A DNA stretch of 64,000 bases, from NCBI GenBank assembly GCA_015680685.1, contig MNCI01029685.1:312526-376525 (forward strand). Direction: 5' to 3'. Made by a program: the position numbers and the translations under genes. Positions 1 to 9,329 of this stretch are shown here, piece after piece. Under the pieces are notes generated by a model. It ran no database searches and was not told where the DNA came from. It was given only the letters and a program-made list of their open reading frames with translations. The DNA comes from Gnetum montanum. Lineage: Eukaryota > Streptophyta > Gnetopsida > Gnetales > Gnetaceae. Position 1 is the first letter of the stretch. The number at the start of each line of letters is the position of its first letter.

Positions 1-326
1 ATATGATGTACATAGGAACATGATATGTGCCAAACATATTAATTCATATGTTGTTATATTTTGGGCTAGAGATATGTATGGCTTGGATGGTTAGCATTCC
101 ATGTATGATACAATCTTTTGGATGATGTTTTTAAATATATGCTAGCTAGTAAGCTTATGTAGATCACGTACTATTAGCTTTTTGTTGAGATTTTTATGGG
201 GGGAGTTATAGCTTCCTGCTATGTTTACTCAATCTACTTGTATGTGATATATTGTAATTATCATTGGTTTGCTAGTACTCCACCTATTCATAAGCTAAGC
301 TTGGGTTGGATAGGTAGGGTGTTACA
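1..326 (+). mobile_element. 3' end of an LTR (Ty3/gypsy type), element E copy 1
   Basis: The stretch ends with GGTGTTACA at 318-326, the usual 3' terminus of long Ty3/gypsy LTRs of plants. It matches 57680-58090 with many substitutions. The copy at 57-58 kb also retains more upstream LTR sequence. The rest of the LTR and any internal region of this copy lie left of the window. Family assignment rests on the terminus and the LTR-like context only. Confidence 0.5.
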
Positions 327-1130
327 TATATTCTAGTCCTCTTTTTCCTTAAAATGGTTATTATGTTAACATCCTCTATCATGTAATCAAGAATAGTTAC
401 CTAAGCCTTGTTTGAAAGAGCAAAATCTATTACATGTTTTTTATCTAATTTTTTTGTTTACCATTGAATCATGTCCAAAAGGATATTTTAAAATTTTATA
501 ATAATAAATTATGAATTCATTTATTTGAATTTTAAAATTACATTTAAAATCTCCACTACATTGTTAAAGGGTACAGCTAGAATTTAAAAAACAAAAACAC
601 AAATAATAAAAAACAAATAATAATAACAATAGAAAAGACCTTAAACTTTTCTCTATGTATAGAATTGGTTTAAAAGGTGCAAAAGCCTCATAAGCTTTTG
701 GGTTAGTTTCCTTTTTCCATGATTTTTAAGCTCTATGAACTGATATTAAATGTATATTTCCATTTCCTTCATCTTAGACATCATGTAATTGCCCAAAGGC
801 TTTTCACCCCTAAGAAGTCCACCAAGGAGAAAAACGCAAATAGGTTTCAAAGTCCATATGCTAGAGATCATTATTCAAGATCTGATCATGTGTAACGGCG
901 GTGGCCACAAACCCGTAATGTGATCCACCATTTGCTCATTGTGTATTATCACTTTATTATTTTATTCATTAGGTCGTCAACTCTAAATAACAAGTGCTTA
1001 AGTTGAACACAGGGAATAAGCAGCGTTTGTTTGGAAATTGGATTTGGCAGTGCCAAGAATGCTGTGTTTGGTTTAAATGTTGGGAACTCGTGAGTCACGC
1101 ATCCTAACCATGATTATGGTTAAGTCAATA
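1..1130 (+). repeat. Diverged direct repeat, copy 1 (partner 57680-58890)
   Basis: About 1.1 kb is collinear with 57680-58890. Shared landmarks include the CAAACATATTAA segment near 35, the TGTTTGAAAGAGCAAAATCTA segment near 408 and the ATTATTCAAGATCTGATCAT segment near 870. The homology runs through the LTR end into flanking DNA, so the whole segment was duplicated rather than just the element. Confidence 0.75.
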
Positions 1131-1479
1131 ATGAGGTTTTAGCTTAAGGATTTTGATTTGAATGTTATAAGTTATAAGTTTGAGAGTGGTGGACAACGTA
1201 CATCTTGAAATATATTTATATTATAATTATTCAAGGTTCCAACACCATTTATACATAATCAAATGTAATCAACTAAAATTAAATTAATTCTATTGTTCAT
1301 CTCTTGAACTTAAACATTTATATCCAATAAAATGCTTATGCTATTGTTTTAATAACATTACTGGTATCATTGCATCAGAGAACTAAATATCCTGGCAAAT
1401 CTTAGAGACAGCAAACATCAAAGCATTTCTTGGAAGCACCAAACAAATATAAACATAAAATAAACACACAAAGTGTTTA

Positions 1480-1648
1480 GGTTAGGAGGAGGCATTACTT
1501 CAGCCCGCTCATACACAACAGATCTAGAGAGGTCCAGTTTGAAACGTTTATAAGCAGCAGGTTCACATTAGGACAAGGCGTTGCTTAAGCCTGCTCACAA
1601 AAGCCTGTTCACAAATGATAGGTACAGAGGTCCAATTTGAAATGTTTA
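1480..1648 (+). repeat. Diverged tandem duplication, ~85-bp spacing
   Basis: 1480-1550 and 1566-1648 share the order GGCRTT-CTT, CAGCCCGCTC or AAGCCTGCTC, then GAGGTCCARTTTGAAA followed by GTTTA, with indels between the blocks. Only these two copies are seen. Confidence 0.55.
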
Positions 1649-1825
1649 AGACATACAAGGACAAAAGGCCAAGGCTACTCAAACAATATATAGAGAGCGT
1701 TTGCGACCAAGAGATGTGACGACAAAATGCCAGGGCTGCTTTTGAAAAACACTAAGAGACAAAGGGGATCAAGGAAAAACATTACGAACAAAACAGTCAG
1801 CGGTCCTTCAGAACGAACAAAAAGT

Positions 1826-1858
1826 CAAGCAACGCTTCGGACTCCGAAGCATTGCTTG
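1826..1858. repeat. 33-bp near-perfect palindrome
   Basis: Two 16-bp arms (1826-1841 and 1843-1858) flank a single central C. The only mismatch pairs 1833 with 1851. On the minus strand that pair becomes a G-T wobble, so a minus-strand transcript would fold without a bulge. Confidence 0.85.
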
Positions 1859-2184
1859 GCAATAACATAAAGTGCAAGTGAAAATTTATTGTGCTTCGGC
1901 CCCATTTTCCAGTGCATGTGGGATTATTGCTCCCAGCGCATGCCGCTCTCTCTTGCCTGGGGATTGCAACGATGCCCCGTACTGGAATAGTGCAGATGCG
2001 TGCCGTGGATTTTGAACACTATTTTTGCTGATAGCCTATGCCGCTCATCATGGCATGGGTCGAATTTACCTGCAACACCAGCTATAGTGGTTAGCGTGTT
2101 TAATTCCGGCCTGGCAGGCCATTGTCCACATGTGAGCCACCTCGAGGAATAAATAATGTCATATGAAGAAAAGAATAGAAAATA

Positions 2185-2360
2185 AGGTATTGGTCCAACG
2201 GTAAGTTTTTAAATTTGGTAAGTTATGGGTTCAATTTTTATGGTAAATTTAAAGTAGAAGAAAACATACGTGAACAAAGTATATCATAAAAGGAATAAGA
2301 GTTGTAGCTTAGTTGTTAACTGTGTCTATTTTACACTTAGGTATTTGGTTCAAAGCTCAA
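2185..2360 (+). mobile_element. tRNA-derived SINE-like heads (two in tandem)
   Basis: Two tRNA-like promoter pairs are visible. The first has an A-box-like TTGGTCCAACGGTAAG near 2190-2205 and a B-box-like GGGTTCAATT near 2227-2236. The second has GTAGCTTAGTTGTTAAC near 2304-2320 and GGTTCAAAGCT near 2347-2357. The first resembles the minus-strand SINE head at about 57783-57940. Tails and target-site duplications were not resolved. Confidence 0.5.
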
Positions 2361-2380
2361 TACCAACTTGTTTTTGCTAG

Positions 2381-2443
2381 CTTGGAGGCATGTTCCAAAA
2401 TATATATATTACCTTGGAGGCATATTCCAAAATATATAGATAA
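2381..2443 (+). repeat. 32-bp tandem duplication
   Basis: CTTGGAGGCATGTTCCAAAA at 2381 is repeated with one change at 2413. Both copies are followed by a TATATA run. Confidence 0.8.
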
Positions 2444-2525
2444 TGCAATCAAATACTCTCTCAAAAGGAATAGGAATGCAACACATCCCTTCAACAACAA
2501 AGAAAATCTAAAAATAACACTGAAA

Positions 2526-2580
2526 AAGGAGAGACCCAATAGTTTTGGGATGCCCTTCTAGTTTTCATCCTTACAACTGA
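2526..2580 (-). mobile_element. Inverted fragment of LINE-1 class 3' UTR
   Basis: The reverse complement of this stretch matches 6395-6450, just after the LINE ORF2 remnant. Both contain the order AGTTGTAARGATGAAAAC, GGCATCCCAAAA, TTGGG. It is a small piece of the LINE tail lying in the opposite orientation upstream of the main copy. Confidence 0.6.
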
Positions 2581-2899
2581 CGTGGATATCGACATAAAAT
2601 GGTAGAGGCATGTACAAATATTAAGTCATTTTCCATTCCAACAAGATAAAGTTGGCATGGTCCAAAGTCTTTATGAATACTAATGTAGTGCCTACCATAA
2701 CTAATTGTGTTCAATTCATTCTTTGATTGTCTTGCCTATAAATTGAGGTGAAGGCCTTTGTAAAAGAAACATTGGACAAGAGCATCCTTTATGTATTAAT
2801 TTGCATTTGTGGTGTCTTCATTTGTATCTATGGGGAGATATGTCCATGGCATTTCTTGGGCATGTCTATGTCTTTTGGATATTTTAAGTGTTATGTAAT
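2581..2899. other. No gene seen, possibly LINE 5' UTR
   Basis: Only short frames occur. A CCTATAAATTGAGGTGAAGGCC segment near 2732-2755 resembles the TATA-plus-leader of plant transposable elements. Nothing further is supported. Confidence 0.3.
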
Positions 2900-3139
2900 T
2901 GTTGGTTGAATTGGCCTCCATTCTATCTCTTTGTATTCACCATTCAAAATTATTTGCCTTTGGCTACATTGTAAGTTGGTGTCTTGCTATGGTTTTGCAT
3001 ATTGCCCATACGGTAAGAAAAATTCCTACTCATTCGTAAGGTTCGTACATAAGATATGTTTATTTCCATAAGACTTACAAAGGTCTAAGGTTTGAAAAGC
3101 CTATGCATTATTTACAAAAAATTTGTGGACGTTGAGTTG

Positions 3140-4270
3140 GATTTCGGAAATATTTGGTAGTAATCATAAGTCTATTACTATTGCATTCATGTTATTTGTC
3201 AAAATTTTTGTCAATCTTGAGGGTTTCTTGTGGAGTTATTGTGGCAAGTTTTTTTCAAGGTGAGGAATGATCTAAAGAGGGAAAATACTAATGACTCTTA
3301 GATTGTAGAGACTATGAAGAATTCCAAATTTTTTGATTTTGTTTTACTTGATGATTTATATGAATCTTTGTCAAAAGACATCACTTCACAATACATATTT
3401 CTGCATATTATTGGATTTACTTGCTAAAATAAAGGTTTTACATCATTGATTTAGGCTATCGTTAAACATTATGCAATTAATGTTTAGTATGCCCATTATT
3501 TTTCTAAATCTTTTTGGCTTGTCGAACTAGCCGATTTTGAAATGGTTAAGAAATTATTGGATCTTGAAGTTTTTATGGATTAATGTAATACTTTTATTAC
3601 TCAAGAATGGAAAGTGGATTATGATCCCTCTTCTTCTAATTACTTTGAAATTCCTTGCTAGATTGAGTTAGAAAATTTCTCTTATTTTTCAAAGTGTTGA
3701 AAGCAAAATCTTTGGTAGCATTAGCATAATCTTGAAGATAGAGTCAAAAACATTACTAGATGGTGTGCAACATACAAATTATTTTGTAGAGATTGATTTA
3801 CAATAGAGGAAGACAAAATTAAAACTTAAAGCTACTAATCCATATTTTTTTTCAAAAAAAATTACATACTATATAATTTATGAGGATATTGCAATTATTG
3901 TTGTTGTAAAGGTCATATTATTGAAATCTACCCTAGTTTCAATAAAAAAAGTTCTTCATGAGGAAAAGATATAACAATTGTCAAAAAAGATAAAGCATGA
4001 TAGTTTTCAACAGGTACAAATGAAATCTTCTTTAACAAGTTCCTAGTCTTTTACAAATCCTTTTCAATCTAAAGGTGTTAGAAAACTCTTGATATTTAAA
4101 GAGTATTTCTCTTTAGAAAAAAAATTCAAGGACTAGCAGTTAAAATACTTATACAGATAAATTTCACTTAGTACAACACAAAAAGAAGAAGCCTTTAGAT
4201 ACTTATTTTAATTTAATAACCCAAAAGCTCTCTCCTTCTTTCTCTACTTTCACTATTGTTTCAAATTTTT
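3140..4270 (+). pseudogene. LINE ORF1 remnant (nucleic-acid-binding protein)
   Basis: In the family this protein coats the LINE RNA. Read across frames, the region around 3541-3720 resembles the conserved ORF1 N-terminal domain. At 3890-3934 a YCNYCCCKGHIIEIYP segment keeps C-x2-C-x4-H, with the last cysteine replaced by Y, which fits a decayed CCHC knuckle. Many stops interrupt it. The domain name is inferred from layout and the knuckle. Confidence 0.5.
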
Positions 4271-4289
4271 TTCATAAGATAATGCTTTT

Positions 4290-4785
4290 TCATCTATTAG
4301 TGACATGGAGTGTGAGACAATTGTTGAGCTTGAAAAATCAAGGATGGGAACCTCCTCCTCCATATCTTAATGTTAGTTTTATTATAGAATGTTTGAGGCC
4401 TTTCTGATAGGTCATGAGCAAAGATTGTTGGGGAGTATCTTTTAAAGTAGCACTTATCTCTAGATGCGCTTTTTTGGCAAGGAATTAAGATTTCAATGCA
4501 TGCTATTAGCTTTATTATTAAATGAATTATAAAAAATTTAATTGTTTTTTTTTACTGCACATGAAGTTAATAAAGGAGGTGCTATTATTCTAGTTAATAT
4601 AAGTTAAACTAGAAAAGTTTCGAGTTTTAGCTTTAATAACCTTGAAAGAGTTATTTTGATTACTTTTCATAGTGAGAAAAGGACACTTTGGACTCTATAA
4701 TATTTTTGCTCCTCATAATTCAAAAGATTAATTATGTTTTGATAAAATTGAAAGATTAATCATAATAGAGAATTATGTTTTGATA
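4290..4785 (+). pseudogene. LINE ORF2 endonuclease-domain remnant
   Basis: The product would be the APE-like nuclease that nicks the target. A WSVRQLLSLKNQGW segment near 4307 resembles the domain start. GGAIILVN near 4575, followed by an RVILITFHSE segment and FAPHNSKR-like residues near 4720, matches the middle of EEP nucleases. A 27-bp piece (AATTATGTTTTGATAAAATTGAAA) is present twice, near 4731 and 4782. The sequence then jumps directly into the RT thumb, so the rest of the endonuclease and the RT palm are deleted. Confidence 0.6.
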
Positions 4786-6350
4786 AAATTGAAAAGAAGC
4801 TTGATAAATAGAAAAAGAAAAAAGCTTACCCTCATTGGAAAAGTTTTAGTGACTAAGCAGATGCTTCATTCAACTCATGTTTATTACTCTAGTTATTGTG
4901 CTCTTTATAAAACTTCTTATGATAGAATTAATCATATTATCTATCAATTTCTTTGATCTACTAATTAACATAGAAAATGTTTTTCTAGAGTTTCTTGGAA
5001 TATTTACACTGGTAGCAAGAAAGATGGAGGACTTGGCATCATTAATTACTATAACTAGAGTATTTCTCTTACAGCAAAATGGATTACAAAGTGCAATAAT
5101 GGAGATGATGTTTAAATACTCCTTTTAAGAAATAGACTTGTGGAAGATAAATCTAAAAATGATAATAATTAGTTTTTAAATAAATTTCTTCATTGACTTC
5201 TTTTTCCTTAGGTCATTTTTATTCCTAGTTATCTAAGTTTTAAATAAATATGGAAGACATGATACAATCTTAGTAAATATGAGAATTAAAATAATATTAG
5301 AGAAGATATGCTTAAGCAAATTAGCCCATGATGGCTTCCCTTTAATGAAGGTGCTTAAGCTACTAGTTCATCTAGATTATGTACCCTGACTATAGTTTCT
5401 TATCTTCATATGCATGATAGATGGATTACATAAAATAAGTTTTCTAGCATTAGTGGTTTAAGTAGAAAGAGGAAAAAGAATTTTGAAAATTTATTTCTAA
5501 TATTGATAGTTTATTTAAAGTTATTAACAGAATACATCAAGCTTTTCCAAATATTTTTTGAAAGGATTGTAGATTTGGTTTTCCTTTTAATTTCAAATTT
5601 TCTCATAAAATGATTACAAAGAATAATTTTATTCATAACAAACTCAATAAGGCTTGGAAAATGCAATTATCATTGCACTTTTGGATGATGAAAATATTTG
5701 AAAAGATCCTATCTTCTCTAAAACTTGTATTTTTTATGGTATCTTATTTATCAAGGTCTTCCTAGTAGCACTTGTCTTAAACATGTGAAAATTGTTTCTC
5801 CCCAATATGCTCTTTGTAGAAGTGAATACTTGTTTTCTCATATTTTTAAAAATATTTCGTTACTCAGCATGCTTGGAAATGGACATCTAGATTTTGTAAC
5901 AACTTTTAATAAAGCATTAATGAAGTCATTCTTGGTGATCAAAATACTTTTTCTACTTTCTTTATTTGCATTTGGAGATATCTTTGACTGCTTATTCTCT
6001 CCTTTGTTTAGAAGCTTCAATGGGTAGTTATTTCCCAACAACAAGAGAATAACTATGACCTCAATTTAAGAGTTAAATATTAGATTTTCAAATATTTTAC
6101 TTTTCAACTATAATATTAAGGAAAAAAGCTCTCAAGGAAAGTTGAACAATTAATTTATTTTCTATAGTATTTTTTTAGTTTTGAAGGTTTAAGGATGGCA
6201 AGCTTTCAATTTTTGTTACTATTTGTTCATTATTTCTAATTGATATATTTCTTTATCTTTAGAAAAAGTTTTCTTCTTCTCTTTACAAGAAACCATTTAG
6301 TAAGAAGTCAAAACCCATGAAGGCATTTTTGAATAAGGACAAGGCCTAAT
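4786..6350 (+). pseudogene. LINE ORF2 C-terminal RT and zf-RVT remnant
   Basis: KKLTLIGKVLVTKQML near 4826 corresponds to the LS.AGR..LI..VL block after the palm of plant L1 RTs. KKDGGLGI near 5017 is the conserved GGLG block, and AKWITKCNNGD near 5080 is the following W-rich block. WKDCRFGFPFNFKFSHKM near 5560-5610 fits the zinc-binding RVT domain. Stops and frameshifts occur throughout. The assignment to L1 rather than to the class at 59-62 kb rests on the GGLG block. Confidence 0.7.
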
Positions 6351-6509
6351 CCTTTTTCTACCTCAAAGGGGATGTTTTTCAATATTAGTTGTAAAGATGA
6401 AAACCTAAAAAGGCATCCCAAAATTGTTGGGCTTTTTATTTAGACTCTCTCATTAATGATTTAATGTACTCTAAACTTTTTTAATATCATTATTCACTAT
6501 TTTTGTGTT

Positions 6510-6810
6510 CAACATTCCTTCCATTTTATTTCTTTGTGTTTGTTAGTCACAATTATCTACCTATATCATAAATTGATGCCTTACTATGGTTTTTGCATAT
6601 TTGCCAAATGGTAAAAGAAATGCTAACTCATTCATAAGGTTTATACATGAGATTTATTTATTTCCATAAGACTTATAGAGATCTAAGGTTTGAAAATCCT
6701 ATGTATCATTTATGAAAATTTTGTGAAAGTTAAGTTAGGTTTTCTAAATGTTTGGTAGCCATCGTAAGTCTATTGCTACTGCATTCTTATTATTTGCTAG
6801 AACCTTCCAT
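6510..6810 (+). mobile_element. 5' fragment of a second LINE copy
   Basis: This stretch matches 2910-3210 in order: the TCTTTGTGTTT/TCTCTTTGTATT segment, then GCATATT-GCC, then CTCATTCATAAGGTT, GACTTA-A-AG-TCTAAGGTTTGAAAA and GGTAG-CAT-GTAAGTCTATT. It starts 30 bp after the first LINE ends, so the copies are head to tail, the second one truncated. Confidence 0.65.
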
Positions 6811-7289
6811 CCTTCGATTCATAATAATTTGTGGTTTACGATCATAAGTTAAATGTCTGGATGCTGAGATATTAAATTTGGATTCTTGTATTCTTATGGT
6901 TAAGTTTATAAGTTAGGTTACATTAGGGTTGTAAAAGTTTTGCCCCTGTAAGATGTGTACGTTAATGCTTACAAATCAAATTTTTTATATACCTAAGGGA
7001 TACAAGAGTTAGTAAAGGTTAGAAGCTAATTCTTATGAGTTCAAAAAGTAACATGTCTTATGGCCATACATTTCTTTTTAAGTATTATGAGTGTTGTTAA
7101 GAGTTCATGCAATGTGGGTCTTTAGTGCTTACAAATAATTCTTATCATATTTGTAAAGATTGAAAAGTAACTTTTATGGATTCGTAAGTATAATCTGTCA
7201 ACCTAGCATTGGAGTCTAAGGTTTCTAACCTTTAAAAATGTTTCCAAGAAGATTTAGTATGAGGTATGGCTAGAAAATACTTTTTGTAA
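6811..7289. other. AT-rich, nothing recognised
   Basis: No open frame of note. By position it may be leader DNA of the gypsy element that follows, but no LTR or primer-binding site could be identified. Confidence 0.3.
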
Positions 7290-8275
7290 ATGATATGGAT
7301 GCCATGGAAATTTTGAAAAAATTAAAAGAAAGGATGGATGTGTTGGAATACACACAATAGAAACCAAAGCATCATAAAACAACAACCAAGGTAGGAATAA
7401 ATGAGTTTAGATTTGAAGGTATGAGGAAAGAGGTAGAAGAAATTGATGATGAAGAACCCCTAGATGCTTATGGGACAAGATTATTAAAGGTACTCTTACA
7501 AGTTGAAAAATTAGTGTTAATTAATATTTGTTATTTTAATGGCAAGATGAATCCAAATAGTTTACTAAACTAGATCTGATAAATGGAGGTTTATTTTGAA
7601 CTAGAGGCTATTGAAAATGCTTGTAAGATGAAGATTACCATGAAAAAACTTACAAAATTAGTGGCAACCTGATGGGAGAAGGTACAAACCAAGAAGGGAT
7701 AGAAGGGAAAGTAAAATATCTAGAGTCAGAAAAAGCTTGTAAGTAAGCTTAAGAAGAAATTTCTGCCTATGAACTATAGAAGGGACACATACCTAAAGGT
7801 CCAAAGTTTGAAGTAAGATAAGAAGTTTATTAAGGATTATACATAAAAATTTCATAGGCTTATAATTTATCCAAAAATTATAGAGGATACAAAGGATCAA
7901 GTTACTAGATATATTTGTGGACTAGGGATGACCATACAAGATAAAATGATCATGGTGAATTCCCTTATAATTAAGGATAGACATTAGTTTTATTTAAATA
8001 CTAGAAGGAAGTTGTCGAGAAGAAATAAATAGAGTTTCAACTTCTAACATAGCAGAGGTAGTTTCAACTCTTGTGGAGGAAACATAAATTCATGAGGAGG
8101 TGGCAGAAATTCCAGTCCATATGGAAGAAGATTCCATAACTGGAATCAAGAAAGAGATGTAGAGATGAGAAGTGCTCATTATAAATATCATGGATTATTC
8201 TCTAGAAAAGAAGGTAGGAGTTACAATATTGGTACAAGCTCATGAGATGTATTCAATGAAGTTTATTATAAATGT
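7290..8275 (+). pseudogene. Ty3/gypsy gag remnant (element G)
   Basis: Gag forms the retrotransposon particle. Near 7530-7680 the order CYFNGKMNP, MEVYFE and KMKITMKKL fits the first half of the retrotransposon gag domain. FLPMNYRRDTYLKVQSLK near 7760-7815, then IKDYT.KFHRL and TRYICGLGMTIQDKM near 7905-7950, is the second half. A Gly/Ser/Arg-rich tail follows and would lead to a zinc knuckle, but element A interrupts it at 8276. Several stops are present. The matching pol continues at 16718. Confidence 0.75.
8271..8275 (+). other. Target-site duplication of element A, left
   Basis: AATGT directly precedes the 5' LTR. The right copy at 16713-16717 reads AATAT, one mismatch in five. Confidence 0.65.
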
Positions 8276-9148
8276 TGATAAATCCAAAAATTTTGAGTCA
8301 ATGATATCATAGCTACGATATTGTATTTATGATATGCATTATCATATGTTAGCATACACTATTGTATAAATGATACCGTTGGGTGCGTGCTAGCCTATAT
8401 AAGCAACACTTGGATAGATGAATTTGCAGTAGATGTGATAGCCTAGTAATAGCACTTTTTCAGTTTGTTTTCTTGAATTCAATACTTACTAGTGTGTGCC
8501 CGTAGATGAGGTTTTGTAATTGAAGAGAATCTTTATTCAAGTGTAATGTACTTGGATGCATTTCATGACTAGAAATAAAGATCGAGATTACTCTACATCA
8601 TTGCAGCAACACTTAGTTTTATTTCTATTTTCAATTAGTTTACTATTTTACTATTTTCATAGTTAATGTTTACGATTACTTTTAATTTACTTTTAAGGTC
8701 ATTAAGTAGAATGAGTATGATTGATCTTGAGCATGTAAGTGCAACTACTTGGTAACTTAGTAGTACTATCACTTGGTATGCCCAGTAGAGTAGTACTTGC
8801 TAATCCTAGTAGTAGTTGCACGAAGTCCAAGGTGTGGCCAGAAGATCAGGATGGCTGCTCATTGCATATGTTAGTTTAGATTTTTTTTAACTATTAATTA
8901 GATTTAAAAACTTTTACTTTCACTTCATGATTAGTAGGAGCTTAATGGCTAATACATCAATATCATATACCCCATCGTGAGTTAAACCATATGCATTAAT
9001 TTTACTAACTCATGTGGGAAGAAAATGATCTCAAATGCTAACTAATTACTGGTATAATCACATTGCCTTATCTCTGGATTTTGACTAGGATTGTGCATGA
9101 ACACTTGTATCTTGTATGGTTGGGTGTTGGATACTCCACCACTCATCA
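8276..9148 (+). repeat. 5' LTR of element A (873 bp)
   Basis: It starts TGATAAATCC and ends CACTCATCA. It pairs with 16006-16712. U3 carries ATGATATCAT-type palindromes, and the TATA box is at 8396-8402. R-U5 shares the TTTATTCAAGTGT, ACTAGAAATAAAGATCGAGATTAC and CATTGCAGCA blocks with the LTRs of B. Confidence 0.85.
8396..8402 (+). promoter_or_regulatory. TATA box of element A 5' LTR
   Basis: TATATAA lies inside GCCTATATAAGCAACACTTG. It is conserved in the 3' LTR at 16119-16125, and B has TATAAATA at the equivalent point. Confidence 0.6.
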
Positions 9149-9149
9149 T

Positions 9150-9167
9150 TGGCATCATTGCCAAGGA
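9150..9167 (+). other. Primer-binding site of element A (tRNA-Asp type, decayed)
   Basis: TGGCATCATTGCCAAGGA starts one base after the LTR. It resembles the TGGCGCCGTTGCCGGGGA site of plant Ty3 elements primed by tRNA-Asp; the changes are scattered. B has TGGTGCCATTTCCAGGGA at the same place. Confidence 0.65.
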
Positions 9168-9329
9168 TAAGTCAATGTTATACTAAGTAATTAATTTTCC
9201 AAAGTTTGTTGTATTAGAACCTAACTCTAATTTTCACAACCTTAATATTAGCACAGTTAACACAAACCATTAAAAATGATAACATGGCTTCACATAATTA
9301 TATTGATCATAATGTGAAGCCATCTTATC

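Larger units (their letters stand above)
1131..2180. other. No gene seen; GC-richer island with internal duplication
   Basis: 1131-1380 is AT-rich with nothing recognisable. 1380-2150 is clearly richer in G+C than its surroundings and has no long open frame on either strand. It contains a diverged duplication (1480-1550 and 1566-1648) and a palindrome. It could be a relic of a gene or of a low-copy element. Confidence 0.4.
2900..6480 (+). mobile_element. Decayed L1-like LINE with internal deletion
   Basis: In order it shows an ORF1-like part with a CCHC-type knuckle, the middle of an endonuclease domain, then the C-terminal part of a plant L1-type reverse transcriptase and a zinc-binding RVT tail. 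All frames are broken by stops and frameshifts. The catalytic palm of the RT is missing, so the copy is dead. The first 300 bp recur at 6510-6810, and 3270-3830 recurs at about 63545-64000, which marks a multicopy family. Confidence 0.75.

Noticed and set aside
5725-6044. Frames at 5725-6027 (plus) and 5838-6044 (minus) as genes
   Set aside because: They lie in the LINE ORF2 tail remnant and overlap on opposite strands.
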